Positions 1 to 7,192 of a stretch of 9,754 nucleotides of DNA are shown one piece after another (positions within the stretch are counted from its first letter, which is position 1; every line of letters starts with the position of its first letter). The notes beneath the pieces are model-generated. The model was not told the DNA's origin and did no database searches. It saw only the letters and a program-made list of their open reading frames with translations. The stretch comes from a bacterium (lineage in GTDB: Bacteria > Thermosulfidibacterota > Thermosulfidibacteria > Thermosulfidibacterales > JALWSI01): NCBI GenBank assembly GCA_027080315.1, contig JALWSI010000001.1, positions 1 through 9,754 of the forward strand, read 5' to 3'. The translations under genes were made by a program, and so were the position numbers.

Positions 1-1
1 C

Positions 2-649
2 TATTACGCAGCCCATACAGATGATAAAAGGGGATTTGCCGATGCCATAGTGAGCGGTTGTGGCTCTAACTTCGACTACGACATTGACGGGGATGGTTTG
101 ATAAACGCCAGCTCTGCTGCAACAGCAGCGGTGAGCATAGAGACTGTAGATGGGTTGGTTTACAATCCAAATCCTGCCAATGGAACGGCTGCTCAGCTCA
201 CCATAAAGTTTGACGACATAGTGGGCTCCATTTTCACCAACTACGGTGGTGAGTCTCGCACAATGAATGTGGAGCAGAACGGGTATCCCAACGGAGATCT
301 GGTATCTCTCGCAATTAACGAACAGGGAGTCATAAGCGGAGAGTTTTCAAACGGTAAGAGCCTGCCTCTTTATCAGATCTACATTGCCAACTTCAGCAAC
401 CCCCAGGGTCTGCAAAAACTGGGCAACAATATCTTCATGGAGACCCACAACTCAGGCAACAGGGTGGTTGATGCTCCTGGTAATCAAGGTCTGGGTACCC
501 TTCGCTCCTACACCGTTGAGATGTCTAATGTGGACATTGCCGAAGAGTTCACCAAGATGATCGTTACCCAGCGTGGCTTTGAGGCCAATTCCAGGGTTGT
601 GACTACCTCAGATGCCATGCTTCAAGAGGTGCTCGCAATGAAGAGATAA
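2..649 (+). CDS. flgE: Flagellar hook protein FlgE, C-terminal part (5' end outside window)
   Basis: The reading frame is open from base 2 to the TAA at 647-649, giving 215 residues without the true start; the GTG at 50 is internal. FlgE polymerises into the hook outside the cell, joining rod to filament. The C-terminus has the classic hook/rod D0 helix (IAEEFTKMIVTQRGFEANSR, followed by TTSDAMLQEVLAMKR). Just before it is the domain-1 part with GNNIFMETHNSGN, typical of FlgE. The segment LVSLAINEQGVISGEFSNG also matches the family. Near the visible start, DIDGDGLINASS (bases 80-115) looks like an EF-hand calcium loop, which is not a universal FlgE feature, and a cysteine lies seven residues upstream of that segment's preceding Phe-Asp. 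A strong terminator follows 43 bp downstream, so flgE ends its own transcript. The assignment to FlgE rather than another hook/rod protein is quite sure. Confidence 0.93.
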   Translation, partial: YYAAHTDDKRGFADAIVSGCGSNFDYDIDGDGLINASSAATAAVSIETVDGLVYNPNPANGTAAQLTIKFDDIVGSIFTNYGGESRTMNVEQNGYPNGDLVSLAINEQGVISGEFSNGKSLPLYQIYIANFSNPQGLQKLGNNIFMETHNSGNRVVDAPGNQGLGTLRSYTVEMSNVDIAEEFTKMIVTQRGFEANSRVVTTSDAMLQEVLAMKR

Positions 650-692
650 GGACCATGCTCGCACCTTTAGGATAGATCTATGCTTTGGTTTT

Positions 693-718
693 GAGGGAGG
701 GGAACCCCTCCCTCTTTT
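693..718 (+). terminator. Rho-independent terminator after flgE
   Basis: A perfect 10-bp GC-rich inverted repeat (GAGGGAGGGG at 693-702, CCCCTCCCTC at 705-714) forms a hairpin with a minimal loop, nine pairs around GAAC. It is followed directly by TTTT (715-718) and, after CA, by TTT. It lies 43 bp after the flgE stop and before the HDOD gene, so it likely separates flgE from the motA-fliP transcript. Confidence 0.9.
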
Positions 719-788
719 CATTTGGAATCCCTTATCCCTTGTTGCTTAGAGTAGGCTTTGATAAAGGGTGTTGGTGGCTTGATAGAGT

Positions 789-795
789 GAGGAGG
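789..795 (+). promoter_or_regulatory. Strong ribosome binding site that decides the HDOD start
   Basis: GAGGAGG at 789-795 is a near-perfect Shine-Dalgarno. No ATG, GTG or TTG occurs in any frame within the usual distance downstream. The only in-frame candidate at good spacing (8 nt) is CTG at 804, which joins the HDOD reading frame. This supports a CTG start for that gene. Confidence 0.6.
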
Positions 796-803
796 ATATA
801 GGC

Positions 804-1649
804 CTGACACTTAACGAACTTCGGACCTTTCTTAGGAAAGAGGGTGGTATTGGCACCATGCCAACCCTTGCTATGAGGGTGATGCGCATGGTGGACGATC
901 CAAGTGTGTCAGGTAGAGATTTAGAGAGGGTTATCTCTCTGGATCCTGTAATCATGGGGGAGATCCTTAAACTGGCAAACTCGGCTTTGTACAGCCCAAA
1001 GTTTCCTATAACCTCTCTGCGCCACGCAGTCTCTTATCTTGGCCTTGAGGTGGTGAAGAACCTGGTTATGATGATCTCCCTTAAAAGCATGGTTCTTGGA
1101 GATGAGGATCCTGCCGTAGAGGAGTTTTTGAAGGGTCTGTGGGTTCACTCTGCGGCTTCTGCAATAGTGTCAAGATTCATAGCGGACTCATCCTCATCTC
1201 CTCTTGATAAGGAGGACGCCTTTGTGTGCGGGCTCTTTCACGATGTGGGCAAGCTTTTGATGACAAAGTTCAGTCCCCAGGAGTATATGCCGATAGTAGA
1301 GCGTGTGAAGAAGGGAGAAGGGGGCTTTGTAGAGGTGGAACAAGAAGAGTTTGGTATAGATCACTGCATGGCTGGGGCGGTTGTGATGGAGGCTTGGGAG
1401 ATGCCTTCCCACATAGTCCATATGGTTAAACAGCATCATATTAAGAGCGAGCATCCCATGACAGCCTGTCTTGCCCTTGCGAATCTATTCTGTGCCACCT
1501 GGGGATACAGTGTAACCCCTTTGGAGATTGAGATAATGGTCTTTCCATGGGCGACTCAGGTTCTCTCTCTTGACGGGGATCAATGGGAGGAGCTGTCCCA
1601 GAACGCCAAGATGCAGATAGAAGAGGCTAAGGAGATCCTGGATATCTGA
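804..1649 (+). CDS. HDOD-domain signalling protein (apparent CTG start)
   Basis: HDOD domains are HD-phosphohydrolase-related regulatory domains, often found with signalling and motility genes; their ligand is usually unknown. From CTG 804 the protein has 281 residues and begins with TLNELRTFLRKEGGIGT before the domain. From ATG 858 it has 263 and would begin right at the domain (MPTLAMRV), losing the first helix. Family hallmarks are VISLDPVIMGEILKLANSAL (about residues 43-62) and HAVSYLGLEVVKNLV (74-88). The central FHDVGK motif (HD at 146-147) keeps the His-Asp pair, which many HDOD proteins lose. A C-terminal stretch ends with HMVKQHH. There is no GGDEF, EAL or receiver domain, so it is a stand-alone HDOD protein. 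The gene stands 16 bp before motA, suggesting a role in motility control; that is inference. The domain call is sure; the start is moderately sure. Confidence 0.85.
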   Translation: MTLNELRTFLRKEGGIGTMPTLAMRVMRMVDDPSVSGRDLERVISLDPVIMGEILKLANSALYSPKFPITSLRHAVSYLGLEVVKNLVMMISLKSMVLGDEDPAVEEFLKGLWVHSAASAIVSRFIADSSSSPLDKEDAFVCGLFHDVGKLLMTKFSPQEYMPIVERVKKGEGGFVEVEQEEFGIDHCMAGAVVMEAWEMPSHIVHMVKQHHIKSEHPMTACLALANLFCATWGYSVTPLEIEIMVFPWATQVLSLDGDQWEELSQNAKMQIEEAKEILDI

Positions 1650-1665
1650 ATAAGTGAGGTAGAAT

Positions 1666-2430
1666 ATGGATATTGCAACGGTTATTGGAATTGTGATGTC
1701 GTTCGGCCTTATGATTGCCGCTATTCTTATGGGTGGCAGCTTGATGACCTTTGTGGATTATCCATCTATGATGATCGTGATTGGAGGAACTATTGGGGCC
1801 ACTTTAACCAGTTATCCGCTGGGAGACGTGATAAAGGTTGCAAATGTTATCAAAAACACTGTGCTCTTTAAACCCCAGAATCCCTCTGAGATAATTGTCC
1901 AGTTGGTCCAGTACTCCCAGGTGGCAAGAAGAGAGGGAATCCTTGCCTTAGAGTCTGCCATTGAGGAGACCGATGATGTCTTTTTCAAAAAGGCCATTCA
2001 GCTCGTGGTGGATGGTGCAGAACCTGACATCATAAGGGATGTTCTTGAGACAGAGGTGGCCTTTATAGATGAACGACACAAGCAGGGGGCGGCCTTGGTT
2101 GAGTTCATGTCGGTTCTTGCCCCAGCCTTCGGAATGATTGGAACCCTGATCGGTCTGGTCCAGATGCTCAAGACCATGAACGATCCAAGCACCATTGGAC
2201 CTGCTATGGCGGTTGCTCTTATCACCACCTTTTACGGTGCGGTCTTGGCTAACGTCATATTTTTGCCTTTGGCCAACAAGCTTAGGGTTCGTTCTTCTGA
2301 AGAGATGCTCATCAAGGATCTCATTATTGCGGGTATTCTTTCTATTCAGGCGGGGGATAATCCCAGGGTTGTTGAGCAGAAGCTTCATGCTTATGTGGCC
2401 CCCAAGTTTAGAGAGAGTCAGTTTACTTAA
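1666..2430 (+). CDS. motA: Flagellar stator subunit MotA/PomA
   Basis: MotA forms, with MotB, the ion channel that drives the flagellar rotor in the inner membrane. The 254 residues match the usual length (about 250). Four membrane segments lie at about 4-24, 33-51, 148-168 and 181-203. The cytoplasmic loop has the rotor-contact region with Arg88/Arg89, Glu90 and Glu96 (ARREGILALE) and the conserved Asp/Glu-rich part around 99-135. Pro153 in LAPAFGMIGTLIGLV and the segment DPSTIGPAMAVALITTFYG are highly PomA-like. Thr160 and Thr187/188 sit where sodium-type PomA has its conserved threonines, so sodium coupling is possible, by inference. A Shine-Dalgarno-like GTGAGGT lies just before ATG 1666, and motB follows after 13 bp. 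Confidence 0.95.
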   Translation: MDIATVIGIVMSFGLMIAAILMGGSLMTFVDYPSMMIVIGGTIGATLTSYPLGDVIKVANVIKNTVLFKPQNPSEIIVQLVQYSQVARREGILALESAIEETDDVFFKKAIQLVVDGAEPDIIRDVLETEVAFIDERHKQGAALVEFMSVLAPAFGMIGTLIGLVQMLKTMNDPSTIGPAMAVALITTFYGAVLANVIFLPLANKLRVRSSEEMLIKDLIIAGILSIQAGDNPRVVEQKLHAYVAPKFRESQFT

Positions 2431-2443
2431 AGAGGTATGATAG

Positions 2444-3235
2444 ATGGGTAAAAAGAGGGACAAGTGCGATGAGGGAGGAGGAGGGTGCGCGCCTTGGATG
2501 ACCACCTTCTCAGACCTCATGAGTCTCCTCCTTACCTTCTTTGTTCTTCTTCTCTCTATGGCCTCATTGGATCAAAAGAAGATCAAAGAGGCCCTGGGAT
2601 CTCTTAAAGGGGCCCTTGGCGTTTTAGAGGGAGGCTTCAAGACAGAGGTCAGCAAAAACCTTGTTCTTCCGTCTGTGGGTATTGTTCCCATACGAAAACT
2701 AACAATGGAGAGAGTTACACAGGCCCTTACCAAGTACTCTCGCCCGGGAAGAGGGTTGTCTTTCAAGCAGTCGGCAGGTTTCTTGAAACAGGAGGGTGCC
2801 CAGGGGCCTGTATCTGTTAGAGAGACGAAAGAGGGGATAGTGATCTCACTAACTGGAGGGTTTCTATTTGATGCAGGGAGCGCAAAGTTGAAACCATCTG
2901 CAAAGGAAGCTCTGGACAAAATTATTGGGGTGCTAAAAGGAGTGCCCTTTCCCATTAGAGTAGAGGGTCATACGGATGATACAAAAATAAGGAATCCCAA
3001 GTATCCCACAAACTGGGATCTCTCTGTGGCGAGGGCTAAAGCGGTACTAAAGTACATGTTGAGCAAAGGGATGAATCCTAAAAGGTTTGCCATAGCAGGG
3101 TACGGTCCAAATAAACCTTTATATCCCAACGATACCCCCTATCATCGTGCCTTGAATCGCAGGGTTGACCTTGTGGTGGTTATGAAAAATAAAGAGGCAG
3201 AGGGAGAGACGGGACCACAAATAGAGATAGAGTGA
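2444..3235 (+). CDS. motB: Flagellar stator subunit MotB/PomB
   Basis: MotB anchors the stator to peptidoglycan and carries the ion-binding aspartate. The 263-residue protein has a short cytoplasmic N-terminus with a Cys8/Gly-rich/Cys15 stretch, then WMTTFSDLMSLLLTFFVLLL (18-37), one membrane helix in which Asp24 is the expected ion-binding residue. A plug/linker region follows (about 40-130). The OmpA-like peptidoglycan-binding domain spans about 131-248: FDAGSAKLK, GHTDD at 175-179, NWDLSVARA at 190-198, GYGPNKP and NRRVDL at 238-243. The DLMSLLLTFFVLLLSMA helix resembles PomB/MotS types more than E. coli MotB. The start ATG has an AGAGGT site 7 bp upstream, directly after the motA stop. 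The tail (GETGPQIEIE) is acidic and not conserved. Confidence 0.95.
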   Translation: MGKKRDKCDEGGGGCAPWMTTFSDLMSLLLTFFVLLLSMASLDQKKIKEALGSLKGALGVLEGGFKTEVSKNLVLPSVGIVPIRKLTMERVTQALTKYSRPGRGLSFKQSAGFLKQEGAQGPVSVRETKEGIVISLTGGFLFDAGSAKLKPSAKEALDKIIGVLKGVPFPIRVEGHTDDTKIRNPKYPTNWDLSVARAKAVLKYMLSKGMNPKRFAIAGYGPNKPLYPNDTPYHRALNRRVDLVVVMKNKEAEGETGPQIEIE

Positions 3236-3251
3236 GAAGGAGGACACGGAG

Positions 3252-3761
3252 ATGGCTGAAGAGAAAACTGAAGAGGCAACTCCAAAAAAGAAGTCAAAGC
3301 TTTTGCTTATATTGATAATTTTAATAGTGCTTCTGGCAGCAGGAGGAGGTGCTGCATACTTCTTCCTGTTCAAGAAAAAACCAGCTCCTCCGCCTAAACA
3401 GGCGGGACAGGCACCTGCTCCGGCAGCGGCCCCAGCGGGTCCCAATGCTCCGCCAATGAAGACTATTATTGACCATCTTAGCACCTTCATAGTGAATTTG
3501 GCTGATCAATCGGGAAGCCGTTATCTCAAGGTTACCATGGATCTATCTCTGAGCAATGAGGCGGTTAAGAAGGAGATTGAGGATAAGATGCCCATGGTGC
3601 GTGATACCATCATCACCATACTATCCAACAAGTACTACAACGACATAGCCACACCAGCAGGAAAACTCACCCTGAAAAGAGAGTTGATAAGCAGGTTGAA
3701 CGTTATGCTCACAACGGGGAGAATACTGGATATCTACTTCACGGAGTTTGTGGTTCAGTAG
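3252..3761 (+). CDS. fliL: Flagellar basal body-associated protein FliL
   Basis: FliL is an inner-membrane protein that surrounds and supports the stator units in many bacteria. The 169 residues show a charged N-terminal tail (1-16, KKKSK before the membrane), one membrane helix at about 17-39, and a Pro/Ala-rich linker at 44-68. The periplasmic FliL domain runs from about 70 to 169: MKTIIDHLSTFIVNLAD, YLKVTMDLSL, IEDKMPMVRDTIITILSNK, LKRELISRLN and the end VYFTEFVVQ-like IYFTEFVVQ. This order is that of known FliL. A strong AAGGAGGA site (3237-3244) precedes the ATG, one base after the motB stop. The stop TAG is followed directly by the ATG of fliN, with no gap. Confidence 0.93.
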   Translation: MAEEKTEEATPKKKSKLLLILIILIVLLAAGGGAAYFFLFKKKPAPPPKQAGQAPAPAAAPAGPNAPPMKTIIDHLSTFIVNLADQSGSRYLKVTMDLSLSNEAVKKEIEDKMPMVRDTIITILSNKYYNDIATPAGKLTLKRELISRLNVMLTTGRILDIYFTEFVVQ

Positions 3762-4139
3762 ATGGGAGATGAAGAAAGAATAGAGAGAGAAGAAGAGGCT
3801 CCTCCTGAAGATACACCTTGGCAGCCTGCAAATGTGGTGGATGAATCTGAGGGTAATGATCCCCAGATTAGCAAAGAAGAGGAGGAGGATGAGGAGGTCT
3901 TCTCTCTTCATGCATTACGAAATGTGAAACTTAGGTTTCACGTTGAGCTTGGACGGACCACAATATCGGTTAGAGAGCTTTTAGGACTGCAACCTGGTTC
4001 AGTGATTGAGCTAAACAGATCAACGGGAGAGGCTTTGGATCTCTACCTTAACGAGAACCTCTTTGGGAAATGTGAAGTTCTTTTGATAGAGGAGAGTTTC
4101 AGTGTACGTATCACCTCAATTGTGGATCCTGATGAATAA
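3762..4139 (+). CDS. fliN: Flagellar motor switch protein FliN
   Basis: FliN is a small SpoA (surface-presentation-of-antigens) domain protein at the base of the C-ring, binding FliM and the export ATPase complex on the cytoplasmic face. Here it has 125 residues. The first 46 or so are very acidic (EREEEAPPED, SKEEEEDEEV) and likely disordered. The SpoA domain follows at about 50-122: LRNVKLRFHVELGRTTISV, RELLGLQPGSVIELN, LDLYLNENLFGKCEVLLIEE and SFSVRITSIV. The usual sequence NGKLIARGEVVVID is altered to NENLFGKCEVLLIE, which includes Cys104. The start ATG is immediately behind the fliL stop (TAGATG), so translational coupling is likely. The end overlaps fliO by 8 bp. No fliM is present between fliL and fliN. 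Confidence 0.88.
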   Translation: MGDEERIEREEEAPPEDTPWQPANVVDESEGNDPQISKEEEEDEEVFSLHALRNVKLRFHVELGRTTISVRELLGLQPGSVIELNRSTGEALDLYLNENLFGKCEVLLIEESFSVRITSIVDPDE

Positions 4140-4584
4140 AAAGGGCTTAAAAGCTCTGACGGTTTCGGGGATGCTACTGATTACAAATGCAGCTTTTGCT
4201 GCTCCAGCCCCTCCCGCTCCTCCCCAGCTGCCTGCTACTCCTTCTCTCTTCTCCTTAGCTGTGAAAGGGGTGATCTCCTTAGCCGTTATTCTGGGTCTCA
4301 TCTTTCTCCTCTTCTATCTCTTCAGACGGTTCTCTCACGTGCTGCCTTACACCCCAAAGGCCAAGATCCCACTTGAGATTGTGGGTTATCTTAACCTTTC
4401 TCAGCGTACCTCAATAGCTGCGGTGCAGCTGCATGACAGGCTGTACCTTTTGGGAATAACCCCTGATGGCATTGAGGCCCTTGATGTTATTGACGATCCG
4501 AGTTTCATGGAAGAACTTGGACTTGTGAAGGGGGGCTTCTCAAAAGAGCTTAAAACCCTTTTGGAGGAGAGAGGGGAGTCTTGA
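4132..4584 (+). CDS. fliO: Flagellar biosynthesis protein FliO
   Basis: FliO is a small membrane protein that helps assemble the FliP ring of the flagellar type III export gate. From ATG 4132 it has 150 residues and begins with a clear signal-peptide-like segment, [19 protein letters not shown] then AFA-A, with likely cleavage after residue 23. A proline-rich stretch ([14 protein letters not shown]) leads to one membrane helix at about 43-64 followed by RRF, and then the FliO cytoplasmic domain ([40 protein letters not shown]). An upstream GTG at 4102 extends the frame but would spoil the signal sequence, so ATG 4132 is chosen; it overlaps the fliN end by 8 bp. The stop overlaps the TTG start of fliP. 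Confidence 0.88.
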   Translation: MNKKGLKALTVSGMLLITNAAFAAPAPPAPPQLPATPSLFSLAVKGVISLAVILGLIFLLFYLFRRFSHVLPYTPKAKIPLEIVGYLNLSQRTSIAAVQLHDRLYLLGITPDGIEALDVIDDPSFMEELGLVKGGFSKELKTLLEERGES

Positions 4585-5372
4585 TCCTCTCGTGGTTTAG
4601 AAAAAGACCCACCAAAGGCGCGGCTTTGTTCGGGCTGCTCGTCTCTGCGGTGATCTTGCTTGGATGGGCTCCTCTACTCTCTGCTGCAGACACCATTCCT
4701 ATACCAAGCATAAACATCGGGGTGGGTACTGCAACCAATCCCAATCAGGTGGCCACCACTTTGGAGATTGTGCTTCTTCTCACCATACTCACCTTGGCTC
4801 CTGCTATTCTGGTGATGATCACCTCTTTCACCAGGGTGATCGTGGTGCTCTCTTTCATTCGTCACGCCCTTGGTACCCAGCAGATGCCCCCTAACCAGGT
4901 GCTGGTGGGGCTGGCCTTATTTCTCACCTTCTTCATCATGGCTCCTACCTGGAGCAGGGTTTACAGCCAGGCGGTGGCTCCTTACATGGCGGAGAAGATC
5001 ACAGTGAAAGAGGCTTACGATAAGGCCATGGTGCCCTTAAGGGATTTCATGTTCAGGCAGGTTAAGGAGAGGGATCTTGGTCTCTTTGTGAGGTTGGCTA
5101 AAATAAAGGAGCCGAGAAACAGAAAGGATATACCCACCTACGTTCTGGTTCCCGCCTTCGTCACCAGTGAGCTTGCAACGGCTTTTGAGATAGGGTTTCT
5201 CATATTCATTCCCTTCCTCATAATAGACCTGGTGATTGCCAGTATCCTCATGTCTATGGGTATGCTCATGCTGCCGCCGGTTATGATCTCTTTGCCTTTT
5301 AAGCTTCTGCTCTTTGTGCTGGTGGATGGTTGGAGCCTAATGATTTCCTCTTTGGTGAGAAGTTTTGGTTAA
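4581..5372 (+). CDS. fliP: Flagellar type III export gate protein FliP (TTG start)
   Basis: FliP forms the main ring of the flagellar export gate in the inner membrane, with FliQ and FliR. The 263 residues include a signal-peptide-like N-terminus (RKRPTK, then a hydrophobic run to LLSAADT near 37). The conserved parts are [20 protein letters not shown] and [20 protein letters not shown] (81-100), [20 protein letters not shown] (101-120), [20 protein letters not shown] (185-204) and [20 protein letters not shown], a near-identical match to the family signature. The start is TTG in a TTGA overlap with the fliO stop; GGAGGAGAG at 4563-4571 is a fitting Shine-Dalgarno. No ATG lies in frame before the conserved part. 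fliQ and fliR do not follow; the next gene is an M23 peptidase overlapping by 8 bp. Confidence 0.95.
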   Translation: MILSWFRKRPTKGAALFGLLVSAVILLGWAPLLSAADTIPIPSINIGVGTATNPNQVATTLEIVLLLTILTLAPAILVMITSFTRVIVVLSFIRHALGTQQMPPNQVLVGLALFLTFFIMAPTWSRVYSQAVAPYMAEKITVKEAYDKAMVPLRDFMFRQVKERDLGLFVRLAKIKEPRNRKDIPTYVLVPAFVTSELATAFEIGFLIFIPFLIIDLVIASILMSMGMLMLPPVMISLPFKLLLFVLVDGWSLMISSLVRSFG

Positions 5373-6261
5373 GCCTCTTTTTACGTTTGGTCTTCTCCTT
5401 TCTCTTTTACTGGGCTGGGCTTTCGTCTCTTGGGCCAATCCTACCATTCTGATCTTTCCTCAAAAGGTTCATTCAGGAGACGCCTTTATTGTTATTGTGA
5501 AGGGGCTCGGAGGATTCCCGGATGCAAGACTTGAAGAGGTCTTTGTGGGAAAGAAGGAAGGCAAAAAGGAGATCTCTCTCAAAGGTAGGGGGACAAAAAA
5601 GAGTCTCCTTATTGGGGTTCCCTTGGACGCTCGGGAGTTGATCTTGAGGGTTAAGGGTGGAAATGGTGCTCAGATCGCAGGGGTGCGCATAAGGCTTTTG
5701 CCTCGTAGGGTTCCTGTCTCAAGGCTTAGGCTTCCCTCGCGTTATCTCAAGCCTCCTGAAAGGCTTCTAAAGAGAATAGATAGGGAGAGAAGAATGTTGA
5801 GGTCCATCCTTTTTCGTAGCAGCGCTTTCTGGTATCCTAAAGGTTCCCCGGTTATGCCTCTAAAGAGATACCGTAAAACCACCCCTTTTGGGGCAAAGAG
5901 GGTAATAAACGGTGTGTCTGTATCGCCCCACAGCGGGGTGGACATGGCTGCTCCTAGTGGAACTCCTGTTAGAGCCGTCTTCAAAGGGAGAGTGGCCTTT
6001 GCAGGGAACCTCTATTACACTGGGAATACGGTGGTCCTTGATCACGGGAGGGGATTCTACACTTTGTACGCTCATCTAAGCTCTTTCTCTGTGAGGAAAG
6101 GAGAGGTTGTTGGTAAAGGAAGTTGCTTGGGCAAGGTGGGCAGCACAGGAAGGGCCACAGGACCCCATCTTCACTTTGGGATCTATGTGGGAGGGGTAAA
6201 AGTGGATCCCCTTTCTATCTTCAAAATTCCACATTCTCTTTGGGATGTTGCCAGATGGTGA
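5365..6261 (+). CDS. Secreted M23 family metallopeptidase
   Basis: M23 (lysostaphin-type) enzymes are zinc endopeptidases that cut peptide crosslinks in peptidoglycan. This 298-residue protein starts with a signal peptide (about 1-24, ending VSWA-N), so it acts in the periplasm. Residues 25-115 form a predicted beta-sheet N-terminal domain ([20 protein letters not shown]) typical of a subset of M23 proteins. A basic linker follows (115-170, rich in Arg). The catalytic domain spans about 172-285: HSGVD at 189-193 supplies metal ligands His189 and Asp193, YAH gives His237, and GPHLHFG gives His268 and His270. All key residues are intact, so it should be active rather than a degenerate EnvC-type activator. 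The start is TTG 5365 with GGTGAG 5 bp upstream and an 8-bp overlap with fliP. A flagellar role is inferred from position only. Confidence 0.9.
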   Translation: MVKPLFTFGLLLSLLLGWAFVSWANPTILIFPQKVHSGDAFIVIVKGLGGFPDARLEEVFVGKKEGKKEISLKGRGTKKSLLIGVPLDARELILRVKGGNGAQIAGVRIRLLPRRVPVSRLRLPSRYLKPPERLLKRIDRERRMLRSILFRSSAFWYPKGSPVMPLKRYRKTTPFGAKRVINGVSVSPHSGVDMAAPSGTPVRAVFKGRVAFAGNLYYTGNTVVLDHGRGFYTLYAHLSSFSVRKGEVVGKGSCLGKVGSTGRATGPHLHFGIYVGGVKVDPLSIFKIPHSLWDVARW

Positions 6262-6298
6262 TTGACCCATATGAAGACCAGTGGTATCACTTCGCCCC

Positions 6299-7192
6299 AT
6301 GAGTGAGCGCAGAGGCATATTGAAGGCCATTGGTAACACTCCTTTGGTGCGTCTTGACTCCTATTCCACCGAGACCGTTGAGATCTGGGCCAAGCTGGAG
6401 GGATCAAACCCCGGGGGCAGCGTGAAAGATAGAACAGCTCTCTACCTCATTGAGGATGCAGAGCAGCGGGGGGAGCTGCCAGGGAAAGAGGTTTTGGAGC
6501 CTACCAGCGGTAATACGGGGATAGGTCTTTCCATGGTGTGTGCCGTTAAAGGATACCCCATAACCGTGGTGATGCCTGAGTCTATGAGCATAGAGAGGCG
6601 GCAGATTCTTCTGGCCTTTGGCGCCAAATTGGAGCTAACTCCAGGAGAGCTTGGAACGGATGGGGCCATAGACCGGGCCCACGAGATGGTTAAGGCCAAT
6701 CCTGAGCGTTACTTTATGCCCAATCAGTTTGACAATCCTGCCAATGTGAAGGCCCATTACGAGACCACCGGGGTTGAGATATGGAGACAGACAGGGGGAG
6801 ATTTGTCTGCATATGTGGCAGGGATAGGCACCTCTGGCACCTTGATGGGAGCTGGCAGGTACTTGAAGGAGCAGGACCCATCCATTCAGGTTATAGGAGT
6901 GGAGCCTGGCCCAAACCACGGAATCCAGGGTCTGAAGAGCTTGGAGGAGGCCAGGGTTCCTGCCATATTTGATCCTTCCCTGCCTGACAGGATGATAAGG
7001 GTTGCTGACGAAGATGCATTTCGTCTTGCCAAAGAGCTTCCAAGAAAAGAAGGCATATTTGTGGGAATAAGCTCGGGTGCCGCTCTATCCGCTGCTCTTA
7101 AAATTGCGGGAGAACTGAAAAAAGGAAGAATAGTTGTTGTTTTCCCCGACGGGGGAGAACGGTATCTCTCTACCGGGCTTTTCCCTGCTTAG
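6299..7192 (+). CDS. cysM: PLP-dependent cysteine synthase (CysM/CysK family)
   Basis: This enzyme joins sulfide (or thiosulfate in some CysM) with O-acetylserine to make cysteine, in the cytoplasm. It has 297 residues from ATG 6299; GTG 6281 would add six residues without a better ribosome site. Family motifs in order are [20 protein letters not shown] with the PLP lysine at Lys43, EPTSGNTGI (Ser/Thr/Asn loop around 67-75), [17 protein letters not shown], the phosphate-binding GIGTSGT loop (175-181), GVEPG, GISSGAA, and [14 protein letters not shown] at the end. The end GERYLST fits CysM/CysK-type and not cystathionine beta-synthase. It is separated from the M23 gene by 37 bp without a clear terminator, so it may share the transcript. 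Its last 23 bp overlap the end of the convergent gene. CysM and CysK are hard to tell apart by sequence alone. Confidence 0.88.
   Translation: MSERRGILKAIGNTPLVRLDSYSTETVEIWAKLEGSNPGGSVKDRTALYLIEDAEQRGELPGKEVLEPTSGNTGIGLSMVCAVKGYPITVVMPESMSIERRQILLAFGAKLELTPGELGTDGAIDRAHEMVKANPERYFMPNQFDNPANVKAHYETTGVEIWRQTGGDLSAYVAGIGTSGTLMGAGRYLKEQDPSIQVIGVEPGPNHGIQGLKSLEEARVPAIFDPSLPDRMIRVADEDAFRLAKELPRKEGIFVGISSGAALSAALKIAGELKKGRIVVVFPDGGERYLSTGLFPA

Noticed and set aside
50-649. GTG at 50 as the start of the first gene
   Set aside because: The frame is open to the window edge and this is the middle of FlgE, whose N-terminal part must lie upstream.
762-785. Sigma-28-like promoter before the HDOD gene (TAAAG ... 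TTGATA)
   Set aside because: The distance between boxes is about 3 bp shorter than the consensus and the -10 matches only in its GATA core.
850-873. Sigma-54-like TTGGCAC ... TTGC
   Set aside because: GG and GC are 16 bp apart instead of 10, and the site is inside the HDOD coding region.
1948-2520. 190-codon minus-strand frame
   Set aside because: It is antisense to motA and the motB start, resembles no family and has no ribosome site; a shadow frame.
6271-6306. 11-codon frame overlapping the cysM start as a cysteine leader peptide
   Set aside because: It has no cysteine codons, no ribosome site and no attenuator hairpin.
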